A DNA stretch of 64,000 bases. Source: Trichosphaerium sp. ATCC 40318. Taxonomy: Eukaryota > Discosea > Flabellinia > Trichosidae. Positions 53,401 to 64,000 of the stretch are shown piece by piece. Under the pieces are notes generated by a model. The model was not told where the DNA came from and did no database searches. It saw only the letters and a program-made list of their open reading frames with translations. The stretch's first letter is position 1. Every line of letters begins with the position of its first letter. Position numbers and translations under genes: made by a program. The stretch is taken from positions 1 to 64,000 of the forward strand of contig JALMLS010000593.1 in the NCBI GenBank assembly GCA_038496445.1. The letters are read 5' to 3'.

Positions 53401-54787
53401 TAAGAAGATATACATGCAAAAAGCAAAACAAAGCGAGCTTGGTGATGCTATTATTGTTAAGATAGATCCGAATCTGTTTGTGGCAACAATACTATGTCAA
53501 GATTCAAAAAACAGAAGCACCTTTTCAGTTGAGCACTTCAAGTCAGGTACAGTGAACAAGAAATTTTATTTTTTGTTTCTAGTTTCAATCTTAACTTACT
53601 TGGTATGAACTAGCCGTTAACCGAATTGATACCATGTGCCAAGCGAAGAAGATTTCATCATTACATATTCCTAAACTCGATATCATAAAGAGTGTGGATT
53701 GGGATGACATTGCAGAGGCCATAGCTTCGTCAACTTCGTTGACTGGTACGAATTGGTTTTTTTGTGTTTATTCGTATTTATCTTACTCTGTGTAGTGTAC
53801 GTATACACTGTTGGCAAGGTCAGACATGGCGTTGTTAAACAAAAGAGTACAGTGACTGCACCTAAAACAAAGAGACCACGTGAAAATGGTATGTATTCAT
53901 AATACATGAAATGTCTGACAAAGGTTTTTTAGATGAAGAAATTGGTGATTTTTTCGCACAGCCAAGTAAGAAAATGAAGGTAGAAAAAAAAGATGATGAA
54001 GACGATGACATGGATATCGAAACTAATGATGCTTTAAAAGGCCTCAAGTACGACTAACTTGTAATCTAATATATCTAACACAACAACAGCATTTTTGTTG
54101 ATCCTGACGTCGCTGATATCGAAAATCTTGAAGCACTCATTACTAAAATGAGTGGAGTGTAAGTTATACTACATTCCTTTTTGATGTTTATTTTTTCGTT
54201 TAGAGTTCAAAAGAAATGGTATCCTCTAGGCCAGCGCGCTACAGATGTTCTTGTTTCAAACAATACAACCTCTAAGGCATTCACACATGTCGATAACCTT
54301 GGTGGTACTATTGTTAGCCCTGCATGGGTGAAACAGTGTCAAGCAAAGAAGAAATTTATAGCAACAAAACTTCATATTTTCCCTACACCTAAACCTTCTC
54401 CTATAAAGAAGGCAACAAAGAAGTCATCAGATGATTATTTTGTAAACGTTTTCCCAGGTACCATACAAACAAACAACCTCTTCCTATCCTAACAACTTAT
54501 CTTCTAACACAACATGCCCAGGATGCAGTATTTTGTTCCATAACAATGTAAAACATGCTGTCAAACTAAGACGTTTTGTTATGACTTTTGATGCCGAAGA
54601 TGCTTTCATAGGCACTGCAGATCCTGCTGGACTTACACATGTTGTATCTTCAGAATGGGATAAGTCTCTAACTGAAATGAAACAACAAAATCCAGATATC
54701 GTTTTTGTAACACCTGAATGGGCTAAGAAATCTATTGCCTCTAGGAAACGAATGCCAGAGAATGAGTATACATTAAATTGTCCATAA
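50458..54787 (+). CDS. LIG3: DNA ligase III-like ATP-dependent ligase with inserted macro domain and two BRCT domains
   Basis: The start MADTSGSFESYRKLVYMIEK goes straight into the ligase DNA-binding domain; the animal PARP-like zinc finger is absent. The catalytic core has YAEIKYDGERVQVHKNGG (AMP lysine), LDGELLCVDLKTSKPLPFGT, LGIHKKAAYANADVCIYIFD, EGLVIKDKKSVYKPDARHWL and LDLVVLGGFYGKGSKGG, all ligase III-like. After a Lys-rich linker comes a region (about 53155-53815) very like the macro domain of ALC1/CHD1L: GTIVYVSGNITRPQDSEEG, MFPANDSGSWPKKSKLFKAI, FSVEHFKS-AVNRIDTM and SSLHIPKL-DIIKSVDWDDIA. Two BRCT domains follow (54090-54475 and 54515-54785; INLGGTIVSPAWVKQC-like and IVFVTPEWAKKSI). 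Ligase III acts in single-strand break repair and, in animals, mitochondria. Confidence 0.9.
52194..52209. repeat. 16-bp perfect palindrome CACGTCACGTGACGTG in a LIG3 intron
   Basis: The two halves are exact reverse complements. It contains CACGTG (E-box) flanked by CGTCA/TGACG (CRE-like) arms and lies wholly within an intron. Confidence 0.7.
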
Positions 54788-55048
54788 GCACCCAAAGTGC
54801 CGAATACCAACCCCGAAACTTGGGAAATGGTAATAAAAAATTAGAAGATTATTTAACGCTATTGTGCACTTGAGTGTATTTAAAAAGTATTTTTATGGGT
54901 GTTTAAGGCGTCTGCTTAGTCAGGCGGTTAGTTTATCCAAAATAAGCGATTCCTTTTCTAGAAACGGAAGAAGGCGCACCTTACTCGTAGCGCGGCAAAA
55001 GCACTAAACAAGCGCGTCACTCGCTAGTTCACAGTTAAAGCAATAATA

Positions 55049-56910
55049 ATGAGCAAGTTATCTGTGTCTATAGGTTCGTTGCACCCTTTTTGTTTCCCTA
55101 CGCATGTCTAACGCATTGAAGTAGTGATTTTCCTTATAAACGTGACGTTTGTGCTTTGTACTCTAGAAGTACATAGAACAGGTACAAATGGCACCGAAAC
55201 GCTATTGTCTGTTCGCGTAGCTAGTATTCAGTATAAGAATTCTAAACAGTGGACAAATGAGTCTGGTATATTACAACAGTATACCAACAACATAAACATA
55301 ACGGATAGAGCGGTCGTATTGGATATTTTCGAATTGCACGATATTGAACGAGTAGTCGGTACACAACAATCCTTTCTTTTTTGTAAACAAGCTAAATAAT
55401 CATATAGCCGCTCAAAACGCAGGTGCAAGTGCAATGATATTAGTATCAACCAACCTAAACTATGGTACAGCGCGGACAAATTAAAATCGATTTATTCGAT
55501 TTATTCTGAACCGTTGCCTTAGAACCTGGAATAATACAAATGATTAACTACGCTGGGATGGACTACGACTCTGTGACTATTCCTCTAATCGAGATTTCAA
55601 GGGATGACTACAAAGACCTCGAAGACATCATCGCCTCTGCAGGCAATGTAACGTTAACAGTGTCTATTGAATCAGGTACGGTTATAAATAACTAAACAAC
55701 CTGGTGTACAATGACTGTACTGACATGAGTTAAACAGAGGAAAATCCTTGGGATTCTAATCCAAGACAATGGTTTATCTTGGTATTTTGGAGAATATTTA
55801 GTGGCACTTTGTCTTGTGGAACACTTGTTCTTATCGGCTTTATTATCTTTATTAACTTGAGGAGCCCTAAGATTAACATGATAGCCTTATTTTCAATGGG
55901 GACAGAGATAGTAGTACACATTTGTACGTTACAAACATATTCATGTTTGAAAATCGAAAAAAACAATTGTGTTTGACTGACACGTGTATTTTTTAGCTAT
56001 ATTACTTTGGCTTGTAATAGAGGCTTGGTCTACAAAACCAGACCATATTCTGCCGTTTGAAGCACAAACAATATTTCAAACAGTAATGCTACCTTTTGAG
56101 TTCATTACAAACTTGTTGGTTGCTCTCTTTATGTACGCAACAAACTCAAACATGTTTATCATTTTATCTTACTAACTTTCTTCAAATTAAAGACATGAAG
56201 CAATCTCTCAAGTATCATTAAGAGTCTCAACATTCTTAACAGCCTATTCTAACTACTTTATTGCATTTGCAATAACTATTCTTATAATTGACCTTTCTCT
56301 ATCATTCTTCAGGTACAAAGGAACCAAAAAACAATTCCAAGCTAACTTTATTACTTAGAGCATTTTCTGATAATTTTCTTATATTTCTATTCCCGGCAGT
56401 CTACTGGGTCATACTGTCTATTTCTACTATATCCTACTACACCTATCTTGTAATAAAACTACACAAATTCTTTGCAAACGCTGAAACAAAAAAGGCCAAG
56501 AAACGTTACTTCTTTGCATCAGTACGTATACAACAAACCCACCTTACCTTTCTTCACCATCTCAACATTTGTAGAAACTTGTTAAACGACTGATGTACTC
56601 AACAATTGGTATTGTTATATTTCTGATTGCAACTGCAAATGTACTCAATCCTTGGTTCAATACAGCTTTTGGTCATGCTGTTATAACTTGGTTTGCGCCT
56701 TTAGGCATACAAATAACAAGTGTGGTTCAAGTATCATGCTTCTTGCCGAATAAACTATCAACACTTGCAACAACCATGTCTAAAAGTGGGAAATCAAAAA
56801 CAAGATCAGCTAACACAAACAGTGATGCTGTGCCTCAAGCGGCAATCACTTCTAATTCTACTATCGAGATGGAGACACGTGCGGAAGATACTGATGACTA
56901 CTCAATTTAA
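55049..56910 (+). CDS. PA-domain multi-pass membrane protein
   Basis: The luminal N-terminal part has the protease-associated fold: ITDRAVVLDIFELHDIERVV, GASAMILVSTNLNYEPGIIQ, DYDSVTIPLIEISRDDYKDL. It is followed by a series of hydrophobic segments: WFILVFWRIFSGTLSCGTLV, NMIALFSMGTEIV, AILLWLVIEAW, LPFEFITNLLVALFMYATN, NYFIAFAITILIIDLSLSFF, FLIFLFPAVYWVILSISTIS, IGIVIFLIATANV, HAVITWFAPLGIQITSVVQV. The tail is Ser/Thr/Asn-rich. Exon 1 (MSKLSVSI|E) lacks a visible signal peptide, so a further upstream exon may exist. PA domains occur in vacuolar sorting receptors and GRAIL-type proteins; this combination with about seven TM segments resembles the gene at 29296-30687 in its membrane part. Function unknown. 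Confidence 0.75.
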
Positions 56911-56992
56911 GATCAAACAAAACACATTGACTATAACGATAAACACTCGCGCACATGATTTGTCTCAACAAAATAAAAGAAATTGTAATTAT

Positions 56993-59619
56993 TTATTTGA
57001 CATACTTCTTTCCACATCTTGCTTCTTGAGTACAAACACACTTATCCGGGCATGTAGTTATACCTCTACTACTCAAGCGAGCATTATGTGCGTCATATCT
57101 TTGGGAAAACAACCATTAGCATCGAAATAAAAGCATGCACAAAAAACCCAACTTGCCTTCTCAAAAACTCCTCATCTTCTGTCGTTAGATCTTCTCTGTA
57201 GTTCCAAAAAGACGCCCCTGCTGCAGCACCTCTTGGCCATATACATGAACTAAAAGATTCTATAATTGCGAAGGTAAGAAACTTTGCAAGATATTAAGAA
57301 GACAAATTGGTTACCTTCGAAAACCTTTGTATATTTGACTTCAGACATCCAAGCTACATCACCAGTTCCAACGTAATGATCACACCACATAGCAGTTTCT
57401 CCGCCATACATGAACTTTAATTGTTCAGGAGTGAAATCAGGAGCAATGTCAAGCTACCATCAAACTCTTAGAACAGACCATAAAATTCTGGAGCAAATCG
57501 ATACTTACCCACATACAATTCTTCTTTGTGTTGGGGATGGTACAAGATGAAGGTGAATCTAAGTATCTAGTACGCTATTTAGATTGTTATTGGACCTACA
57601 CACGCACAGTTGGCCATCATTAGCATCCACTGAATAAAATCCATCAGATGTAGTTTTGCCAGCGGCATCAGAATGCCAAAGTTCAATTACTGTACCATTG
57701 ATGGCCTAGGACCTCTTAATACTTGCTGTAGTAAATATTGGACTAGAAAATAAGGGGTACCGATTTGGTAGTGAAGTATATTTCATCCCAACCCATTGGC
57801 ATCTTATCCTCACTTTGTAAAAATCTAAAGAGCTTTTCTTCCAATACACGTGTCTTGTCTGAATAAAAATATAAGTGTTATTTACGAACTGAAGCAAATC
57901 ATGTACCGAGAGTGCATGGTCCTACAACGCCTGTTTCATCGCAACCAAGGTGAAAGACTTCATCAGGGAACAACGGAATCATTTCAGAAAAAATATCTAT
58001 CAACATCGAGTACGTTTGGTTCTGTTTAAATATGTCAATCACCCAAGAATAAGATTATAGTATGTCTCACCTTTGGATCGTCAAAAAGTTGTTTCTGGTT
58101 TTCGGAACAGAACTTCATACCGGCCTCAGCGAGAGGCGCAAATCCAGATGAATGTCCTGGAATATCAAATTCTGGGATGATTCTGATACCTCTATTTTTA
58201 GCATACGCAACAAGTTCTTTAATATCACTTTGCTTATAGAACTGACCATTCAATCCATCAGTTAGTTGAGGATACTTTTTAGTTTGAATTCTAAAAGCGC
58301 CATAATCGGAAGCATGGAAATGTAGTACGTTCATCTTAGTTGCTGCCATTCCATCCATAATCTGCTTACATAGGTCCATTGGCACAAAGCGGCGGCTAGT
58401 AGAATTAATGAACATTGTGTCAATCTTTTTAAGCACGTGATATATAAAATAAATTGTAAAAATAAATATTCTGTATATTCACACGTGCGCACCCAGTGTC
58501 AATCATTAATCCACGGTAATTAAAATTAGGAGCATCAGTTATTTCCACAGTAGTAAAAGAGAACAATCCATCAACAATAAGCTGAGCAAAGCTCTCCATT
58601 CCGTACATTGCACCGTAAATTGTTTCTGCTTGAATCTAAAAAATGATTAACATCTGACCTTTCATAACACGTGATAACATACAGATGCTACATTCTGGTT
58701 AACAGTAAGAGAATAACTATAATCCGTCGAAGCACCGAGGTATTCAGAACCAGAAGAAACCTGATACACATTAGAATGTGGAGTTTTTTTGGGTCATTTA
58801 GAAAATCACGTGTTGGAAATCGTGGCGTACACTAATCTTTAACGACATTATATTGTTATCACCTGGTTTTGCTATAGCTTTTATGAGCGTCTGATAGCGC
58901 AAGATAGCATCCAATAGCGTTGGCGAGTTGATGCTCGGGATAATAAAGAAATTAGGTGCCAAGCCACGAGGTTTGCCAGCCACAGTAACTAAAAAACAAA
59001 GTCAGAAGGATGCCTCTTTTTTTTTTGGTAAGAAAAGTATTTTTACCTTTCTGTGGGAAGGGAAATAGAGTGGATGTATCGTATTGTTGAGGTACAGCAT
59101 ATATTAAGCAGCGTCCACTTGAGTGCTTGATGTGGCCATTACCAGTCATTACAAATTGTTGAGCTTTCCCGAAATGACACTCTGTCATTTGTACGAGGTC
59201 ATTTGGGAGTACTAAACGAAACGTTCAGCACATAATCTTTTTTGTAGAAGGTGTAGAGCTGTACCTTCCAAACATAAACCTTCTGATTTTAGCTGATATG
59301 AAGGGGTTAACTACCAGCTGGCTGGATGGTAATAATAGCGTACAAAGTTTGTTAGTTGAGACCACTGTTGTGGTTCTACAGTATTACAAGGCTGTAGACT
59401 GAGCGTCGTGTCAAGTAACGTCACACACTAATTAATTTGAGTTTGGATGACACCACGCGCACTAACCAAAGTAGAATCCTCTGTGGAGCGTAGTATTTGG
59501 CCATCCCATTGAAACGCACTAATAAAATCCTTTGAGGCACTCGAAGGGCATTTCGCAACCCTGAAAGAGGCACTCGCCGCAACTACAAATATGGCAATTA
59601 AAAAGGCACTTACGCGCAT
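56993..59619 (-). CDS. GH20 beta-N-acetylhexosaminidase, secreted or lysosomal
   Basis: The start MRVSAFLIAIFVVAASASFR is a signal peptide. The GH20 N-terminal domain follows in several exons. The barrel has RRFVPMDLCKQIMDGMAATK, MNVLHFHASDYGAFRIQTKK, YAKNRGIRIIPEFDIPGHSS and the catalytic Asp-Glu in FPDEVFHLGCDETGVVGPCT. The usual HxGGDE is HLGCDE here, a Gly-to-Cys change beside the catalytic pair. Downstream exons include SFWNYREDLT and a cysteine-containing tail (ITTCPDKCVCTQEARCGKKY). The enzyme removes terminal GlcNAc or GalNAc from glycans, and in a phagotroph would digest bacterial wall, chitin or glycoprotein. CACGTG motifs lie in three of its introns (58434, 58668, 58806). Confidence 0.9.
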
Positions 59620-59831
59620 TTTGCGTAGACACGTTTTTTGACAACAACATGCGTTGACCAATCAAAGTCGAAGCAAAAAAATCAAGAGTACCATTTTGTT
59701 ACCAAGAGGCGCACCGCAAGGTCACTGGGAATCTGTGTTGCACTATAATGTAACAGTGCTGTACTAAGCTTCGCTTAATCAAATAAACAAGACAAACAGA
59801 ATCATGATTACAATTTTTTGGAAGTTTTTAT

Positions 59832-62560
59832 TTATTTTTGACTTTGTTTTTTCTTGTCTTCCAGTGTTGTCCAAAGATCAACATCTTTCCCTCCGTACTT
59901 CAATACTATTTCTATAGCTTCAGTATGCTCATCTTTTCGTACAATTGAAAGAGGTGTATTTCCGTCAATATCCATTGCATTGACATTTGCACCACGTTCT
60001 AATAGAGCTTCTATCACTTCGACTTGACCCACTATAAACAGCGGTTAAATATTGAACTCTTAAATGAATACACTGTACCATAGCAAGCAGCATGGATAGC
60101 TTGTTTGCCATCAGTAATAGCAGCATGGATATCAGCGCCTTTCTCCATAAGGGTAAGGGCGATTTCATCCTCTCCAGTTTGAATGGCCATAAATAGTGCA
60201 CTCAATCCATCCTTGATAGACGTCACATATTGTATTGGAAGTATGAAATACTTACTTGAGTGAGTGCATGTATACAAGACTGATTGGCATCGATTATCAT
60301 CTCAGATATAGTTTGTAATTTTTCTTGCAAGGCGGCAATGAGTGGTGTCACTACAGCAACAGTTAAATACTTTTTTTATCTTAGTTTTCACAGGTACCTC
60401 CACGTCCATCTGCTATCGTAACATCAGCGCCTTTATCCACGAGGTATGCCTTTAGTAAGATGTCAGGTAAGTAAACTATAGATTACTCTCTTCGTACTGC
60501 AGCGCGGTCTTGGCGACTATTAACGGCACACATCAAGGCAGTTCTTCCATCATGTGCGCGCTTATCAAGGGTAGCCATACCTTTTTCAACTATGAACCTT
60601 TTTTGCGCATGAGAAACTTAATGGGCATGAATATACTTACCTTACACACTCCAGATCGCCATTTATTGCAGCAAACATTAAAGGTGTTATTCTGTCTGGG
60701 TGTTAGATATTAAGATAAAACCTAGCAAGTACCCATCATCATTTGGTTGGTCCCACAGCGGCTTATATGGTTCAAATAATAGCAGTATGTCACGTAAGCT
60801 AAGTTGTCATCAGTGATGTCTCAAAGTGAGAGTCTTACCCGTCAGCGGCAACGTTGTGTAAGGGTGAGTCTCCATCAGCATCTTGAGCTGTTACTGAAGC
60901 ACCACGTTCCACCAAGAACCTTATAGTAGGAACGAAGTTGCCAGTTGAAGCCAAGTGAAGCGGCGTTTGTATTTTCTTATTAACATCTTGAATTGAAAGT
61001 ATTCCATTCCGTTCTAACCACTTAAGAACCTAACAACATTATCAATTTTGAACTACAACGACTATAGCAACGTACTTCTAACCTCCCATGCTGAGCAGCA
61101 ACAATTGTTAATGTCTCATAGCTATGATTTTTAACAGATGTATCGGCATTGTATTTGCGGAGTATGGAAGCAGCTGTCAAATGTCCACCAAGCATAGCAT
61201 ACATCAAAGGTGTGGAACCTGTTATATCCGGCATATCAACAAAAGAACCGTTGTTAATAAGAAGCTCAATAACCCCCTCTGTTGCGCCTTCACAAGCTGC
61301 TGCATGTAACGCAGAACTTCCCTAAGTCTCTATTAGAAAAGTAGATACTACAAAGTACCTCATCGTCCTGAGCATTCACATTTGCGCCATGATCAATTAG
61401 TAATCTAGTAGCTACAATGTCGTTGTCTACCACAGCAAAATGGAGTGGTGTTAGACCACCTTCTTGGAAAACGTTTGGTTCGTCGCCATGCTCTAGCAAA
61501 AGGCGTAGCATGTCATGTCTACCAAGAACAACAGCAACATGTACAGGTGTTGCCCCAACATGCATCTTTTTAGCTACAAAAAGTTGAGCGTAGCGTCTGA
61601 CCTTGTCTATGTCCACAACATCCTTACGGAGCTCTTCAAAAAGGTACGGTTGCGGATTTGAAGCCTCTGGATCTGGATTTGGCTCTTCCGTATCTCCAGA
61701 ATGAGTGTCTGATTGCTTTGGAGTCGGCAAAACATCAACTTCCAGAACGGGCTTAATCTCCTCGATTTCAAGCTTTTCTTGTTGATCTATAACTTCCTTT
61801 GCCAACTCATCACTGACATCAATAATAGACCTATTCTTAGATAGCTCCATAGCATAGTTTGGGTTCAAATATGGATTTATATCATTTCCAGGATCTTCTG
61901 TTGTTTCATCTTCCCACTGAATATCTGTTATTACATCTTCAAATTCTCCTGTTGAATCCCTCTCTGTCATAACATAGGGTACTTCAATAAAATCTGTTGC
62001 ATTCTTATCGAAATTAGCATGTGTATTTTGAATAATCTGTGTTTGAGCGCTTCGTCCTGTAACAGTAACATTTGCTGCCTTTTCCAACTCTTCAACTTCT
62101 CTCAGTTGTTTAGACTTTTTAAACGTTGGCTTGGGGATACTCTGTCCAGTGCCCATGCCAAGGTTCAACGAAGATGGTGCACTTGGACTTGGAATCTTAT
62201 CCGTTGAAATACCTCGGTTCTGTGCAGCCTCAGCTAATTGAACCCTATTTTTTGAAAGTTTGAACAAAACTCATCTTTGAAGAGAAACATATTGTGCGGT
62301 ATGACATACTTTATGTGACGTCTAGCGAACGCTTTCCTCTCTTTGGGTGACTGGAGTTTCCTGAGAGCTTCGTCATCACAAGAATAAACGTCCCTGCGAA
62401 TAGCTGTTTTAAATTTGCTTGAAATGGAAACTTTACGCGAGGTGACATCTAAAATGTGTCAAGTGGCGAATATAATCATTTTTAATGTACCCTGTGAGCC
62501 GAACTTCTTAGCAATTACCTCCATTTCTTCTTGCACGATTTTTAGAACTTGTTTCACCAT
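59832..62560 (-). CDS. Ankyrin-repeat protein
   Basis: The start MVKQVLKIVQEEMEVIAKKF leads into about 250 charged residues (QLREVEELEKAANVTVTGRS, DITDIQWEDE-like, LEIEEIKPVLEVDVLPTPKQ). About eleven ankyrin repeats follow, such as GATPVHVAVVLGRHDMLRLL, GLTPLHFAVVDNDIVATRLL, GSTPLMYAMLGGHLTAASIL, QTPLHLASTGNFVPTIRFLV, GRTALMCAVNSRQD and GNTPLSIVRKDEHTEAIEIV. The protein ends DKKKQSQK. There is no kinase, SOCS or membrane segment. Introns fall inside repeats. It is a protein-interaction scaffold, partner unknown. Confidence 0.88.
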
Positions 62561-62722
62561 TTTTTCCTTTGGTCTGTTCTTTTTAGCAACGAACTTCTTC
62601 CCCTACGATTCATTAACGCCTACAGACAAGTATGGATATATCTCAATAAAAGGGGTTCTATATCGCTTCAATAGCAATGTACCTTGCCAAGAACAGTAGC
62701 GCTGGTAGTGAAAGGCCGATTT

Positions 62723-62737
62723 ACGCATAAAAATACT
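62723..62737. repeat. 15-bp direct repeat, copy 1
   Basis: ACGCATAAAAATACT, identical to the copy at 63258-63272. The core TAAAAATA is TATA-like. Confidence 0.6.
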
Positions 62738-63257
62738 GAAGTACGTTTTACGCATTGCTGCGAGCTGGACACGCGACGTAGCACCACAGGGCGCGTTTTT
62801 TGCCTGTCACAGGTTATTTACGTACAGTAGGCACTAAAATGCTTCTAACCTTATGGTCCTCGTTTGATTACGTGTAACTAGTCTCATTACGCTTGTTAGA
62901 GATGTCTACGCATACAGTTGTAGTTGTAAATTCAGCGCAATATTTCAAATTCAATAAGTGTCAAAGGCACTGATGGTGTCAAGCAAAAACGAAAATTGGC
63001 GCCTAAATGCGCTCAAAGATAGCTTTGGTGTACTCATGGGACTTGATAAACAGTGGTTGCACGTGTCAGTACAGCATACTTCCTACAACACCGCTCTACA
63101 ACTGTAACTAGTTCGTTCAAGTAGTAAAATACAAAACTCATATCCTCATCGCCGAATACGCTGTTTAAATTTACACGTAACGAACTCAGCTTAAAGATTT
63201 TCTGAGAAAGTACCCAGACTGGCACTTTGACGCGCATTCAGTGTGGATAGACCACAA

Positions 63258-63272
63258 ACGCATAAAAATACT
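63258..63272. repeat. 15-bp direct repeat, copy 2
   Basis: Same orientation as the copy at 62723. It lies 302 bp upstream of the vault protein ATG. Confidence 0.6.
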
Positions 63273-63573
63273 ATTCTGTTACTAAACTTATTTTCCTCCA
63301 AAAACTCTTAAACTAAGCGCTAAAACATTCTCGGGTTTGCGTTAAACACGAATATTCGGTGTATTTAGCTTATTTTCATGGCAGTTGAAAATTCAGGCTA
63401 TTTTCATCCAGAGAGCTTCTTTCGCTATGTAATGCGTTTTGGAGGGATGAATATTGTACAGTGAAGGTATTTCGAAGTTTCGAGAAATTCGCAGAATTTT
63501 CGATATTTTCAGATACACAATTATTGTAGCAGGGCACAACACGTAACAAAGCAACTCTCTCCTCAACCAAACC

Positions 63574-64000
63574 ATGAGTCAACCTGCAGTTATCCGTATC
63601 AAGCCATACCACTACATTCATGTTTTGGACAACAACAAGTAAGTTTTACTGCACTTTGCAAAGAAGCTGCAAAAAAAATAGCCGATGCGTTCTTACGCTC
63701 CCCTAGGAACGTTACGTTCGTCGAGATCGGACCACAGACGTTCACTCGTCAAGATCACCAAAAAGTTATTTCTGGTCCATCTGCTATGGTAATGGTTCCA
63801 CCTAGACACTACTGCATCATTCAGAATCCAGTACAAAGGTACGAAAGCGCTAAAAGACCTGGCGGTTAACCACCAGTTCCAGAAAAAACTTTTAACTAAT
63901 TTTTTGTCAATAGAGCCGAAGATGGCACAACAATCGTTGATAAGCTTGGCCAAATTAAAATCTCCCATGGTGACGAAGAGATTCGCTTCGAGCAAGAGCC
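63574..64000 (+). CDS. MVP: Major vault protein, 5' part, runs off the right edge
   Basis: The start MSQPAVIRIKPYHYIHVLDN is the typical vault N terminus (R/K-I-x-P-Y-x-Y-I-H-V-L-D). The next exons give NVTFVEIGPQTFTRQDHQKV, then GPSAMVMVPPRHYCIIQNPV. These are the first MVP repeats. Two introns are seen: 63640-63706 (GTAAGT...CTAG) and 63840-63914 (GTACGA...ATAG). MVP forms the shell of the vault ribonucleoprotein particle in the cytoplasm. Vaults occur in animals, amoebozoans and some other protists but not in plants or yeasts. Confidence 0.96.

Larger units (their letters stand above)
62561..63573. other. Intergenic spacer, 1,013 bp, between divergent ankyrin and vault genes
   Basis: The longest gap in the window. 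It holds two copies of the 15-bp word ACGCATAAAAATACT (62723-62737 and 63258-63272), each at a similar side of the gap. Short ORFs on the minus strand (63034-63621) have no domain and overlap the vault start, so I call no gene. Confidence 0.5.

Noticed and set aside
50458-54787. DNA ligase IV, because of two BRCT domains
   Set aside because: The core motifs (AEIKYDGERVQVHKNG, PLPFGTLGIHKKAAY) are ligase III-like, and the space between core and BRCTs holds a macro-like domain.

Overview
This is a gene-dense, intron-rich nuclear window from a free-living unicellular eukaryote with an A+T-leaning base composition. About 22 protein genes are packed on both strands, mostly 100 to 750 bp apart, each split by many short introns of roughly 45 to 120 nt. 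Introns typically begin GTACGT or GTGCGT rather than GTAAGT and end in TAG, CAG or AAG. Gene content points to Amoebozoa or a close deep lineage: sestrin, major vault protein, SRF-type MADS box, DNA ligase III and USP47 are familiar from Amorphea. They sit beside a bacterial-type (mitochondrial) RecA, a fused aspartokinase-homoserine dehydrogenase and a TPLATE-type TSET subunit, which opisthokonts generally lack. The lineage is inferred, not proven. I saw no tRNA, rRNA, CRISPR array or transposon. Gene models were assembled by hand by joining exons in phase at GT-AG sites. Several close exactly (CaMK-like kinase, U-box/VWA/Hint protein, SDHAF1); others have approximate internal boundaries.

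Left part (1-14.9 kb): an RBPMS-like RRM gene entering from the left edge (-), a possible small secreted peptide (+), an SRF-like factor (+), a CaMK-like kinase that is probably myristoylated (-), an acidic/lysine-rich unknown (-), a ZUP1-like K63 deubiquitinase (-), an unknown (+), RUSF1/DUF647 (-) and a small unknown (-).

Middle (15.6-33 kb): Prp4 splicing kinase (+), U-box/VWA/Hint protein (+), sestrin (-), aspartokinase-homoserine dehydrogenase (-), bZIP factor (+), multi-pass membrane protein (+) and mitochondrial RecA (-).

Right part (33-64 kb): a family A DNA polymerase like POLN with a PIP box (-), TPLATE (-), USP47 (+), a TKL kinase with PB1 domain and SR-rich repeats (+), SDHAF1 (-), a DNA ligase III carrying an ALC1-like macro domain and two BRCT domains (+), a PA-domain multi-pass membrane protein (+), GH20 hexosaminidase (-), an ankyrin-repeat protein (-) and the start of major vault protein (+).

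DNA maintenance is well represented: RecA, the polymerase, USP47, ligase III and ZUP1. There is no operon logic, but several pairs are divergent with short shared promoters (TPLATE/USP47 198 bp, SDHAF1/LIG3 168 bp, AK-HSDH/bZIP 223 bp). The most notable finding is the ligase-macro-BRCT architecture. Also notable are TPLATE outside plants, the SR-repeat/PB1/TKL kinase, the leucine-site residues of sestrin, the recurrent palindrome ATCACGTGAT in introns and spacers, and the GTACGT 5' splice-site preference.
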